Shown here: positions 33,532 through 41,859 of the stretch, piece by piece
Numbering within the stretch: the first letter of the stretch is position 1
Layout: the number at the start of each line of letters is the position of its first letter
Assembly: GCA_963823755.1 (NCBI GenBank)
Contig: CAWGMP010000028.1
Location: forward strand, 124,001 to 188,000
Reading direction: 5' to 3'
DNA from: GCA-003244245 sp963823755
Lineage (GTDB): Bacteria > Actinomycetota > Actinomycetes > Mycobacteriales > Pseudonocardiaceae
DNA: 64,000 nucleotides
Program-made: the position numbers and the translations under genes
The notes under the pieces: generated by a model
Database searches by the model: none
Told to the model about the DNA's origin: nothing
What the model saw: the letters and a program-made list of their open reading frames with translations, nothing else

Positions 33532-34800
33532 GTGAGCACGCCCATCCCTCGTCACCGGCGGTGCGCCGACAGTTTTTCCGCACGCTGCCCGACCGACTCC
33601 GGCTCGGCTGGCCCGAGCCACCTGGTGTGCGCAGCCAGAACGCTGCAGCCGCACACGGTCGCGCTGCGCCGTGCCCTGCACCGGCATCCTGAGCAGGGCC
33701 TGCACCTCCCCGAGACCCAGGCCGCCGTGCTCAGAGCGTTGGCCGGCCTCCCCGTGCAGGTGCACACCGGGCACGCCAGCACGTCGGTGGTCGGGGTGAT
33801 CGAGGGTGCGCGGCCGGGGCCGACCGTGCTGTTACGGGCGGACATGGACGCGTTGCCGGTCACTGAGGAGTCGGGGGTGGCGTTCAGCTCGGAGCTGCCG
33901 GGCACGATGCACGCCTGCGGGCACGATACGCACGTGGCGATGTTGGCTTCTGCCGCCCGGTTGATCGCCGAGCGGCGCGACGAGCTGGCCGGCCGGGTGC
34001 TGCTGATGTTCCAACCCGGGGAGGAGGGCTTTCACGGGGCGCGGCTCATGCTCGACGAGGGCCTGTTGGAGCTCGCCGGGACGCCGGAGCGCGCGCTGGC
34101 CCTGCACATCACGTCCACTTTGGACAGCGGGGTGGTACAGAGTGGACCGGGCGCCATCATGGCGTCCTCGGACGCGCTGCGGGCGACCGTCTGCGGCCGA
34201 GGAGGGCACGCCAGCGCGCCGCAGAATGCGGTGGATCCGGTGCCCGCCGCCGCCGCGATGGTGGGCGCGCTGCAGACCATGATCACTCGGACGCTCAGCG
34301 TCTTCGACCCCGCGGTGGTCACCATCACCCGGATCGCCGCAGGCACCGCGTCCAATATCATCCCCGAGACCGCGGAACTGGAAGGCACGATCCGGGCGCT
34401 GTCCGAACGCACCCGGGTCACGGTGCACGAGGAGGTGCGCCGGGTCTGCGAGCACGTCGCGGCAGCGAATGGCTGTGTGGCCACGGTGGTGATCGAGCAC
34501 GGCTACCCGGTCACCGTCAACGACGACGAGGTGAGCACCCAGGTGATCGATCTTGCGCGCCACATGCTCGGCAGAGACCACGCCGAGCCCATGCCGGATC
34601 CACTGATGGGCGCCGAGGACTTCTCCTACGTGCTGGCGACGATGCCCGGCGCGATGGCGTTCCTCGGTGCCTGCCCGGCCGGCCAGGAGCCGGATCGGGC
34701 TCCGGCGAACCATTCCAACCGGGCGGTGTTCGACGAGTCGGCGATGGTGCACGGCGTGGCTCTCTACGCCGGCTTCGCGCTGGAAGCGCTGACCTCATGA
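33532..34800 (+). CDS. M20-family amidohydrolase
   Basis: The 422-residue metal-dependent hydrolase is of the IAA-amino acid/hippurate hydrolase type and cleaves N-acyl amino acids or related amides. Metal ligands are visible in LLRADMDALPV, MHACGHDTHVAML (with the Cys ligand of this subgroup) and FQPGEEGFHGARLML. A lid domain lies at about 200-310 (GRGGHASAPQNAVDPV), and the last His may be in DRAPANHSNRAVFDE. Start: GTG 33532, just after a GGGTT stretch; earlier in-frame codons have no support. It overlaps tyrA by ATGA, so the two are co-translated. Confidence 0.88.
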   Translation: MSTPIPRHRRCADSFSARCPTDSGSAGPSHLVCAARTLQPHTVALRRALHRHPEQGLHLPETQAAVLRALAGLPVQVHTGHASTSVVGVIEGARPGPTVLLRADMDALPVTEESGVAFSSELPGTMHACGHDTHVAMLASAARLIAERRDELAGRVLLMFQPGEEGFHGARLMLDEGLLELAGTPERALALHITSTLDSGVVQSGPGAIMASSDALRATVCGRGGHASAPQNAVDPVPAAAAMVGALQTMITRTLSVFDPAVVTITRIAAGTASNIIPETAELEGTIRALSERTRVTVHEEVRRVCEHVAAANGCVATVVIEHGYPVTVNDDEVSTQVIDLARHMLGRDHAEPMPDPLMGAEDFSYVLATMPGAMAFLGACPAGQEPDRAPANHSNRAVFDESAMVHGVALYAGFALEALTS

Positions 34801-35765
34801 GTGAGCGCTCCCTGTGCGTCATCGGGTTGGGCCTGATCGGCGGGTCACTGCTGCGCGCCGCTGACGGCGCCGGTTGGAAGGTCCGGGGCACCGCGACGTC
34901 GGACGCCGACGTCACCGCGGCTCGGGAAGCAGGCTTCGACGTCACCTCCTCGATCGAGGACGCGCTGCACGGCGATGCCCTGGTGGTGCTCGCGGTACCC
35001 CTGCCCGCGGTGGTCGACGTGCTCGCGGTGCTGGCACGGCACGCCCCGCGCTGCCACCTGACCGACGTGGTGGGCGTCAAACAACCGATCGCAGCAGCGG
35101 TGGCGCGGCATGTCCCGGCGGCTGGCTACGTCGGCGGGCATCCGATGGCGGGTACGTCCGCCTCCGGCTGGGCGGCGGGGTCGGCGACGCTGTTCACCAG
35201 GGCGCCCTGGGTGGTGGGCAGCGACGACGGCGCCGATCCGGTGGTGTGGGCGCAGGTCGCCCGGCTCGCGTTGGACTGCGGGGCGCACGTGGTTCCGGCC
35301 GGCGCGCGGGACCACGACGTCGCGGTGGCCCGGGTGTCACATCTGCCGCATCTACTGGCTGCGGTGCTCGCGTCGGTGGGCGCCGGTGGCGGGGGTCTGG
35401 CGATGGCGCTGGGCGCGGGGTCGTTCACCGACGGCACCCGGGTGGCCGCGTCCCGACCTGAACTGGTCCGGGCGATATGCGAGGGCAACCACAGCGCGTT
35501 GCTGGAGGCGGTGGACGATGCCCTGGGCCGGCTGGGCGCGGCCCGCGGGTCGCTGGCGTCCACCGGCGCGCTGGAGGCCACCATCCGCGCTGGCCACCTG
35601 GCTCGTCGCGATTTCGACGCCGCCCGAGACGGGGCCCGCGACGACACCGTGCACGTCGAGCTGAGCCATCCTGGGGCTTTTGAGCGATTGCGGGAGATCG
35701 GCCGGGCGGGTGGCCGTGTCGTCGCCCTGGAGGGCACTCGTTGCCAGGTCGAGATCGCTGTGTGA
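34797..35765 (+). CDS. tyrA: Prephenate dehydrogenase
   Basis: TyrA oxidatively decarboxylates prephenate to 4-hydroxyphenylpyruvate in tyrosine synthesis. The 322-residue protein has the NAD-binding start CVIGLGLIGGSLLRAADGAG, then LTDVVGVKQPIAAAV, and GYVGGHPMAGTSASGWAAGS with the catalytic His-Pro-Met-Ala-Gly motif. The C-terminal helical domain contains RVSHLPHLLAAVLA. There is no ACT domain, so feedback control must differ from the E. coli type. It overlaps both neighbours (ATGA, GTGA). Confidence 0.94.
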   Translation: MSERSLCVIGLGLIGGSLLRAADGAGWKVRGTATSDADVTAAREAGFDVTSSIEDALHGDALVVLAVPLPAVVDVLAVLARHAPRCHLTDVVGVKQPIAAAVARHVPAAGYVGGHPMAGTSASGWAAGSATLFTRAPWVVGSDDGADPVVWAQVARLALDCGAHVVPAGARDHDVAVARVSHLPHLLAAVLASVGAGGGGLAMALGAGSFTDGTRVAASRPELVRAICEGNHSALLEAVDDALGRLGAARGSLASTGALEATIRAGHLARRDFDAARDGARDDTVHVELSHPGAFERLREIGRAGGRVVALEGTRCQVEIAV

Positions 35766-37030
35766 GCACTCGCCGTCAGCACGCTAACCTGATCCACATC
35801 GACGAGCTGGCGCGGGTGCTGGCGGCGTTGACCACCGAGCCGCACAACGCCCTGGTGCAGCTGACCCCGGTGGACGGCCACGTGCAGCGTGCTGGTCCGC
35901 TGAGCGGCTGGCCGGTGGCGGTGAAAGACCTCATCGACGTCGCCGGCGTGCCCACCCGGTGCGGCAGCGGGGTGCTCACCGGTGCTCTGCCGGCCCGCGA
36001 GGACGCCGCCGTGGTGGCCCGGTTGCGCGCGGCCGGGGCGGTCGTGGTCGCCAAGACTCACACTCATGAGTTCGGCTACGGCCCCACCGGGGACGTCGCC
36101 GTGGAGGGCCCGTGCCACAACCCGCACGATCCGCATCGGATCACTGGTGGCTCCTCGGGCGGGTCGGCGGCGGCGGTGGCGGCGGGACTGGTGCCACTGG
36201 CGGTGGGCACCGATACCGGCGGCTCGGCGCGCATCCCGGCCGCGCTGTGCGGGGTGGTCGGGCTCAAACCGGCGCGGGGCACGCTACCCACCACCGGCGT
36301 GTTCCCGCTGGCCGAAACCTTGGACCACATCGGGCTGCTCGGCGCCGACATCGACACGGTCGCGGTCGCTTTCGGCGCGCTGACCGGGCGCCGGATCGAC
36401 CCGCGCGCCCCGATCGACGGCATCGTGGTCGGACGCCCCGTCGACTCCTACTGGCGGGTCCACGATCCGGCGATCGCCACCGCGGTGGATCGCGCCGCCG
36501 ATGCGCTGAGCGACGCTGGTGCGGCGCTGCGCGAGGTACACCTACCCGGTATCGACGAGTTCGCCGCCAGCTACCGGGTGATCGTCGGTGTGGAGGCCCA
36601 CACCACCCACCGGGATTGGCTGGCGCAACGCCCCGGGGACTACCAGCCGGCCACCGCAGCGCGGCTGCAGGCCGCCGCCACCCACACCGTCACCGACTAC
36701 GTCACCGCGCAGCGCACCCGCCGCCGGCTGGCCGCCGAGCTGACCACCCGGATGCTCGCCGAAGGGATCGACCTGCTGCTGGTGGCAACCACCCCATTGC
36801 GCGCCACCCCGATCGGTGACCGGCAGGTGGACGGCCCGGACGGGGATCAGGTCGAGGTGTCACCCTCACTGCTGTCGCTCACGCTGCCGTTCAATCTGCT
36901 GGGTTGGCCTGCCGTGTCGGTACCTGCACCGGAGGTGACCGGGCTGCCGGCCGGCATCCAGGTGGCCGCAGTGCGGGGCGGCGAGCAGGCGGTACTCGCC
37001 GCCGGCGCCCGGATCGTCGGCGGGTGCTGA
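35762..37030 (+). CDS. Amidase-signature family protein
   Basis: The 422-residue protein is a Ser-cisSer-Lys amidase. Lys is in GWPVAVKDLIDVAGVPTRCG, the Gly/Ser-rich motif RITGGSSGGSAAAVAAGL carries the cis-Ser, and TDTGGSARIPAALCGVVGLK carries the nucleophile Ser. It shares the fold of GatA, but there is no gatB/gatC nearby and it is shorter, so it is a stand-alone amidase of unknown substrate. The GTG start overlaps the tyrA stop as GTGA. Convergent with the next gene, only 4 bp apart. Confidence 0.88.
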   Translation: MSTRRQHANLIHIDELARVLAALTTEPHNALVQLTPVDGHVQRAGPLSGWPVAVKDLIDVAGVPTRCGSGVLTGALPAREDAAVVARLRAAGAVVVAKTHTHEFGYGPTGDVAVEGPCHNPHDPHRITGGSSGGSAAAVAAGLVPLAVGTDTGGSARIPAALCGVVGLKPARGTLPTTGVFPLAETLDHIGLLGADIDTVAVAFGALTGRRIDPRAPIDGIVVGRPVDSYWRVHDPAIATAVDRAADALSDAGAALREVHLPGIDEFAASYRVIVGVEAHTTHRDWLAQRPGDYQPATAARLQAAATHTVTDYVTAQRTRRRLAAELTTRMLAEGIDLLLVATTPLRATPIGDRQVDGPDGDQVEVSPSLLSLTLPFNLLGWPAVSVPAPEVTGLPAGIQVAAVRGGEQAVLAAGARIVGGC

Positions 37031-37034
37031 CCGC

Positions 37035-37658
37035 TTACGTGCGGCGGGCCAGTCCGGGGTACTCCAGCACCAGACCGTCGGCGTCCACGGTGAGCTCCAC
37101 TTCCCACGAGTCGCTGCTGATGCTGACCACCGCGGGCTCACCCAGCGACACCATGCGGTAGGTCTGGGAGACCCGGGACACCTCCAGGCTGGGCAACGCG
37201 ACGAACACCACCGGCAGGTCATGCCGGCCGGCGCTCCGGTGCAGTCCCAACCGGCGCACCGGCAGCGCGTTGAACAGTGGACTGAACGCCAGATCGACGT
37301 CCAGAGCGCCGCCGAAGTTGGTGCGCACGGCACCTTGGCCGTGGTCGACCAGCCAGATACCTTCCTCCGACCGAGTCAGGGTGACGTGCTGCTCGCCCTG
37401 TGCCCGAGTGGTACGGACGGTCAGTCGCTGGACCACCCCGGTCTCGTCGGTAGTCAGCGAATAGGACGCGGAGTAGGCCTCGATGCCGTCCTGCTGGGCG
37501 CAGACCAGTGAACCGGTCGCGCGCAGACCGCGCTCGCTGAGAACGGCGCGGGCCGCCTCCAGTCGCAGGGCGTCCACGCCCGCCCAGGCAACCATCCTGG
37601 TCACGTGCGACGTGCGGCGGGACGCCGTCACCGTCTCACCTGTTTGAGGGGCGCTCAT
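37035..37658 (-). CDS. Putative glycolipid-binding-domain protein
   Basis: The 207-residue protein shows VAWAGVDALRLEAARAVLSE at the start, VDLAFSPLFNALPVRRLGLH in the middle and YRMVSLGEPAVVSISSDSWE near the end. These fit the 'putative glycolipid-binding' family (PF06475), which folds as paired beta-barrels related to LolA/LppX lipid carriers but is cytosolic here (no signal peptide). The true start may be the GTG at 37604 (VTRMVAWAG). Function in actinomycetes is undefined. Confidence 0.72.
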   Translation of the reverse strand: MSAPQTGETVTASRRTSHVTRMVAWAGVDALRLEAARAVLSERGLRATGSLVCAQQDGIEAYSASYSLTTDETGVVQRLTVRTTRAQGEQHVTLTRSEEGIWLVDHGQGAVRTNFGGALDVDLAFSPLFNALPVRRLGLHRSAGRHDLPVVFVALPSLEVSRVSQTYRMVSLGEPAVVSISSDSWEVELTVDADGLVLEYPGLARRT

Positions 37659-37666
37659 CGGCCAAC

Positions 37667-37708
37667 CTGACTGAGATTCCGAACAAGCTGACTGAGATTC
37701 CGAACAAG
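37667..37708. repeat. Tandem 21-bp repeat, two copies
   Basis: The unit (CTGACTGAG...GAACAAG) is repeated without a gap, right upstream of the glycolipid-binding-domain gene on the minus strand. Confidence 0.85.
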
Positions 37709-38144
37709 GTCCCGCATGTCGAATTCCACCGGAGCCTCCCTACGCACGGGTGGGGTCCTGTCCCGACTGACCACCGGCTACGTCTCCCGACTGACCACCG
37801 GCTACGTCGCTAACCTACCTGTGCGGCATGATCGCACGGATACCCGCCGGGCGGGTCACCGGCCTGCGATAACTCCAGACTGTGCTACCGTGAGAGGGTC
37901 GTCTCACCACGGTGGGGTACCATCCGATAGCAGGAATGCTTGCTCAACGGCAGGGGAGTACTCTTCACCGCGGACGAAGACCCGGGTAGTACCATGCTGG
38001 CTGCCCGTTTGGATTAATTGAACGATGCTTCCGTCGATGGCCGGGGGGCGCCCGATCATGCGGATTCACTCCGCTGTGCACGTGGCGCGCTCGGCGTACC
38101 GGCTGGCGGTCGTCCATACAACCTCAACGACGAAGAAGGACCAC
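37709..38144. other. Intergenic region with repeats
   Basis: No convincing gene. The frame from 37716 consists mainly of the translated tandem repeats and has no ribosome site. Confidence 0.5.
37761..37808. repeat. Tandem 24-bp repeat, two copies
   Basis: The unit (TCCCGACTGACC...GGCTACGTC) is repeated exactly once, in the same intergenic region as the 21-bp pair. CTGACC/CTGACT cores suggest related slippage or regulator sites. Confidence 0.85.
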
Positions 38145-38327
38145 ATGCGCACGCCCGTCTCCGACCGCCGACCGCGGGCCGGAATGACCCTCACTCCCCG
38201 CCATCGGCAGAGCCGGCCCCTGCCGATGAGTGCCGTGGCCGTGCGTCGCGGCCAGTTCGGTGAGTTCGAGCTGCGCCCGGTGCGGGAACACACCGTCGAA
38301 GCGCTGACCCCTGCGGAGGAGCACTGA
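38145..38327 (+). CDS. Small basic hypothetical protein
   Basis: The 60-residue frame starts MRTPVSDRRPRAGMTLTPRH and ends FGEFELRPVREHTVEALTPA-EEH. GAAGAAGGA stands four bases before the ATG, a good ribosome site. No family recognised; the basic N-terminus and mixed C-terminus give no clear hint. It lies 43 bp ahead of the HesB-like gene in the same direction. Confidence 0.45.
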   Translation: MRTPVSDRRPRAGMTLTPRHRQSRPLPMSAVAVRRGQFGEFELRPVREHTVEALTPAEEH

Positions 38328-38370
38328 GTACCGGCTTATGCGTTCCGGCGAATGACCTTACGGTAGCGAC

Positions 38371-38682
38371 ATGCTGACAGTGACCGAGGCAGCTGCCCGC
38401 GCCATCAACTCGCTCGTGTCCAAGAACCAGATGCCCGACGGAGCGGGCCTGCGGATCTCGCCGCAGAGCCGAACCACCCGGGCGGAAGGCTTGGGACTGT
38501 CCATCGCGGCCCGCCCGGCCGACGATGACACCGTGCTCGAGACCCACGGCGCCAAGGTGTTCCTGGCGATCAGTGTGGTCTATGACCTCCACGAACAACA
38601 GCTCGACGTCGAGCCACTCGGCGATGACGACGGGGAACAGGTGCACTTCGTCGTCGGTCGCCAGCCCAGGGAGCAACTCTGA
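38371..38682 (+). CDS. HesB/IscA-like protein without the cysteine tail
   Basis: The 103-residue product begins MLTVTEAAARAINSLVSKNQ and follows the A-type Fe-S carrier fold (GAGLRISPQSRT, VLETHGAKVFLAISVVYDLH, then acidic DVEPLGDDDGEQVHF). The C-terminal CxC and the upstream Cys that ligate iron in IscA/ErpA are absent. This is common in actinobacterial paralogues, which are probably not classical cluster carriers. Confidence 0.75.
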   Translation: MLTVTEAAARAINSLVSKNQMPDGAGLRISPQSRTTRAEGLGLSIAARPADDDTVLETHGAKVFLAISVVYDLHEQQLDVEPLGDDDGEQVHFVVGRQPREQL

Positions 38683-38868
38683 CGGGTAGTGCTCAACCAG
38701 GGAGTGCACCGCCCCGATCACGAAGTCCCTCAGCCGGGCCCTGACGGGCACGAAGCTGACGCGACGCAGTTGCGTGTGGTCAGCGGCGAGTCCCCCCGAT
38801 CACTCCCTGCGGTCGTTTCGCAGCGTCGGCGGTCACCGCTACTATCCTCGGAGTCGTCTGACAAGATC

Positions 38869-39204
38869 ATGACCGACCCCCGGGGGGCTAGCGTGGGTCC
38901 GCAACAAGATCATTTCGTGGTGACACCGGATGAGCTGCGCGCGGTCAGCGCCGACATCGAGGCCACCGCGGATGCTGCGGCGCGGAATGCGGACGAGTTC
39001 GATGGACAGCAGGGTGTCCGTTCGGGTGAGGCCGCGGGATTCGACACGATGACGGCCGCTCGTTCCTGCGAGCAGAGCTGGCAGCATGCCGTTGAGATCG
39101 CCGGCGCGAAGCTGGCCGTGGCCGCGGACAACCTGAGTTTGAACGCTGATGCCTATGCCGCGGTGGAGCAGCGGAATGTCGAGCATTTTCGGCGCTCGAG
39201 GTGA
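38869..39204 (+). CDS. WXG100-like / ESX secretion-target protein
   Basis: The 111-residue helical protein contains FVVTPDELRAVSADIEATAD and SCEQSWQHAVEIAGAKLAVA, a four-helix-bundle-like pattern in which SW replaces the WxG turn. It has the size and position of type VII-associated substrates or chaperones encoded before their effectors. The GTG of the following hydrolase overlaps its stop (GTGA), so the two are translated together and may form a complex. Confidence 0.7.
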   Translation: MTDPRGASVGPQQDHFVVTPDELRAVSADIEATADAAARNADEFDGQQGVRSGEAAGFDTMTAARSCEQSWQHAVEIAGAKLAVAADNLSLNADAYAAVEQRNVEHFRRSR

Positions 39205-40811
39205 TCGGGTATCGCGATCTGCTCGACTGCGATGCGTCGGTATTCGACAAGGACGCCACCACATGGCAGGAGTTGGTCGGCAAGCTGGCTGATCGAGGCG
39301 ATGAGGTGGCGGCGGCGGTCAAACGCCTGGACGCCTGGTCGGGCGCGGCGGCGGACGCAGCGAAAGCTGAGTTCGCCGCGCATCGCAAGCAGTATGCCGA
39401 CATGGCAGCCACGATCAGCAAGATTCCCGCGGTGCTCACCGGGTTGTCTGCGCAGATCAGGGCCTTGCAGCCGATGCTGGGCGCGATCGTCGTCGAGGCG
39501 CAGTCGTTCGGGTGCCGGGTGCACGACGACGGTGCCGTCAGGTACGAGCCCGACATCGTCCATCATTTGCCCCTCGGGCAGGAGGATCTGGGCCCGGCTG
39601 CGGCGCAGGTGTGCCAGGACCGCATCGCCGATCTGGTTCGGCAGGCGCAGGACGCCGACGCGCGCGCCGCGGTGGCCCTGAACGGGTTGAGCGCGCAGGC
39701 AACGGGATTCGCCCCGGCTGCGGACGACGCGATCGTCGCGGCGGCTGCCACCGCGATCCCGGCCTGCGGCACCGCCCCGGCTGACGTGAAGAAGTGGTGG
39801 GGCGATCTGAGCCCGGCGCAGCGGGAGTCGCTGTTGTTTACGCATTTCGACGAGTTGGGGCAGCTCGACGGCTTGCCCAGCGTGGTCCGTGATCGGGCCA
39901 ATCGTTCCCGCATGGCGGATCAGAAGGGGCGATTGCAGGCTGACAAGGAACGTCTGGACCTGCTCGGTGCCGCCCGAACCCCCGAGCAGAGCGGGCAGCT
40001 CGACGCGATCAACAAGAGTCTCGGTGGGGTGAAGGTGATCGAGCAGCGGCTCGATCACACCAACCCTGGTCAGCAGCCCGCCTTCCTGCTCGGTTTCGAC
40101 TCCTCGGGCACCGGTCGTGCGATCGTGGCGATGGGCAATCCCGACACGGCGACGAACGTCGCCACCTATGTGCCGGGCACGACAGCGAGCCTCGGCGGCG
40201 TCAACGTTGATCTGCAACGATCGGACAGCATGGTGCAAGCGGCATACAAAGCGGGATCCTCGTCCACCGCGGCTATCACCTGGGTCGGATATGAAGCGCC
40301 CCAGCAGATCTTCCCTGACGCCGCCGAAGAGAGGTGGGCCGATGGTGCGAAACGGGATCTGGATCGCTTCCAGGACGGCCTGCGCGCGGCGCACGAGGGT
40401 ACTCGGGCACACAATACGGTGATCGGCCACAGCTATGGCACCACGGTAGTCGGGCACGCCGCACGCGATGGGAACCTCAACGCCGACGACGTCGTGTTCG
40501 TTGCCAGCCCCGGTGTGGGCGTCACCCACGCTGACCGACTACACCTTGACGGTGTCCCGGTGGACCAGGTCGGTCAGCACGTGCATTCCACTGTCGCTCA
40601 ACACGATCCGATTCAGCTTTCCGCCGGCATCAACGGCCCAAGCCCAACAGGGCCGTCCTTCGGCGGCGCAACCTTCGAGTCGAACCCGGGCGAAGCCGGG
40701 CCCTGGTACGAGCTGGGCTGGAATACCGCCGTACACAGCCGGTATTGGGATGACGGTAACAAGGCCCTCGTCAACATGGGTCGCATCATCGCCGGGAAGT
40801 CAACCCACTAA
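39201..40811 (+). CDS. DUF1023-type alpha/beta hydrolase with WXG100-like N-terminus
   Basis: The 536-residue protein starts with helical repeats (about 1-230, with DEVAAAVKRLDAWSGAAADA and a KWWGDLSPAQRESLLFTHFD linker) like ESX partner domains. The C-terminal hydrolase has nucleophile Ser in NTVIGHSYGTTVVGHAAR, an Asp in DVVFVASPGVGVTHADR and a His near AQHDPIQL or HSRYW. Such proteins are thought to be exported or surface lipases/esterases of the type VII pathway. No signal peptide. A lipoprotein gene follows, making a trio. Confidence 0.8.
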   Translation: MIGYRDLLDCDASVFDKDATTWQELVGKLADRGDEVAAAVKRLDAWSGAAADAAKAEFAAHRKQYADMAATISKIPAVLTGLSAQIRALQPMLGAIVVEAQSFGCRVHDDGAVRYEPDIVHHLPLGQEDLGPAAAQVCQDRIADLVRQAQDADARAAVALNGLSAQATGFAPAADDAIVAAAATAIPACGTAPADVKKWWGDLSPAQRESLLFTHFDELGQLDGLPSVVRDRANRSRMADQKGRLQADKERLDLLGAARTPEQSGQLDAINKSLGGVKVIEQRLDHTNPGQQPAFLLGFDSSGTGRAIVAMGNPDTATNVATYVPGTTASLGGVNVDLQRSDSMVQAAYKAGSSSTAAITWVGYEAPQQIFPDAAEERWADGAKRDLDRFQDGLRAAHEGTRAHNTVIGHSYGTTVVGHAARDGNLNADDVVFVASPGVGVTHADRLHLDGVPVDQVGQHVHSTVAQHDPIQLSAGINGPSPTGPSFGGATFESNPGEAGPWYELGWNTAVHSRYWDDGNKALVNMGRIIAGKSTH

Positions 40812-40838
40812 CGCTCAGCGGAGGTTGTCGTCGTTGAC

Positions 40839-41348
40839 GTGTCGCACTCACCCGGACGCATCATTGTTCTGCTATTCATCGTGGGGCTCGCCGTCACGGC
40901 GTGCGACGGACCAGGAGGTCGAGCGATGAGCAACACCATCACCGAGCAACAAGCCGCACAACGCGTCCAGGACAACGTCCGCGCCGCCGTCACGCAACTG
41001 CCCTCCACAGCGCGTTTGGAGCAGCAACTCACACACTCCATCCCATGCGACGACCCTACCGACAACGGCCCGAAGGGACGCGTCACTGCGTCCACCACCT
41101 ACCAGGTCCACGGGCTGCCACCGGACCAGTACCCCCATTTCTTCGATCTTCTCCGGGGCTGGTGGCAGCGAAACGAATACCGCGTCCTCGACGATTCTCG
41201 TCTCAGCCCCACTGATATGTATCTATGGGTCGAGAACAGCGGAGATGGCTTCAGGATGGCCCTCCAATCCAACGACGGCGGCGGACTGTTCATCACTGCA
41301 AGCTCACCCTGCGTATGGCCCCACGGCAACCCGGAACCATCACCCTGA
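40839..41348 (+). CDS. Lipoprotein of the ESX-like trio
   Basis: The 169-residue product has a short signal peptide with a lipobox (IVLLFIVGLAVTACDG), so it is anchored outside. The mature part has SIPCDDP and SPCVWP cysteines and no recognised domain. GGAGG stands about 15 bp before the GTG start, a little far. Lying 27 bp after the hydrolase gene, it may hold, inhibit or protect against that protein; this is inference from position. Confidence 0.72.
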   Translation: MSHSPGRIIVLLFIVGLAVTACDGPGGRAMSNTITEQQAAQRVQDNVRAAVTQLPSTARLEQQLTHSIPCDDPTDNGPKGRVTASTTYQVHGLPPDQYPHFFDLLRGWWQRNEYRVLDDSRLSPTDMYLWVENSGDGFRMALQSNDGGGLFITASSPCVWPHGNPEPSP

Positions 41349-41394
41349 TGGGCTGGGCGGGTACGCGCGCAGAGAGATCGCGTGCCCGCGGTGG

Positions 41395-41859
41395 TCAGGG
41401 CTTCAGACCGGGAGGGAGGCGGTCGGTGACCAGGATGCGGTCGACCGACGGGTGCCGGACGCGGATCACCATCAGGGTGTAGTGGCCGGCAACCGCTGGT
41501 GGGCTGGCTCCGGCGATCGTTCCCGGCGGGTAGTTACCGTGATAGACGACCAGGCAGGCCTTGGGCCACGTGGACCGGACTGGGCGGTGCGGTCCTGGAG
41601 TTAGGTGCGGCTGCGGCGGCGCGGGGGGGGAAGCACCCAGCTTTCGGCTCAGCGCGTCGGCGTCACTCTTGTTGATCCGCCGGACCAGCGTCAACGTGCC
41701 CTCGTCGTGCACGGTGATGCTGGCTAACGGCAGCACCGCGGCGCAACCGGAAACCTCGCTGGTGGCCGAGGCCCCGCTGCGCGGTCCCGAGCAGGCGGCC
41801 GCCAAGGCGAACGCGATCACGACCATCGCGGCGACACGGCACCTCAGGCGGGTGGTCAT
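41395..41859 (-). CDS. Hypothetical lipoprotein
   Basis: The 154-residue product has a signal peptide and lipobox (AMVVIAFALAAACSGP). The mature part includes ADALSRKLGASPPAPPQPHL and ends in a strand-rich piece (YTLMVIRVRHPSVDRILVTD), with two further cysteines (SGCAAV, KACLVV). No family recognised. Its ATG overlaps the stop of the YbhN-type membrane gene (ATGA), so the two form an operon. Confidence 0.72.
   Translation of the reverse strand: MTTRLRCRVAAMVVIAFALAAACSGPRSGASATSEVSGCAAVLPLASITVHDEGTLTLVRRINKSDADALSRKLGASPPAPPQPHLTPGPHRPVRSTWPKACLVVYHGNYPPGTIAGASPPAVAGHYTLMVIRVRHPSVDRILVTDRLPPGLKP

Noticed and set aside
37716..38021. A 101-residue gene between the glycolipid-binding-domain gene and the HesB-like gene
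   Set aside because: Its start region is made of translated tandem repeats, with no ribosome site or domain.
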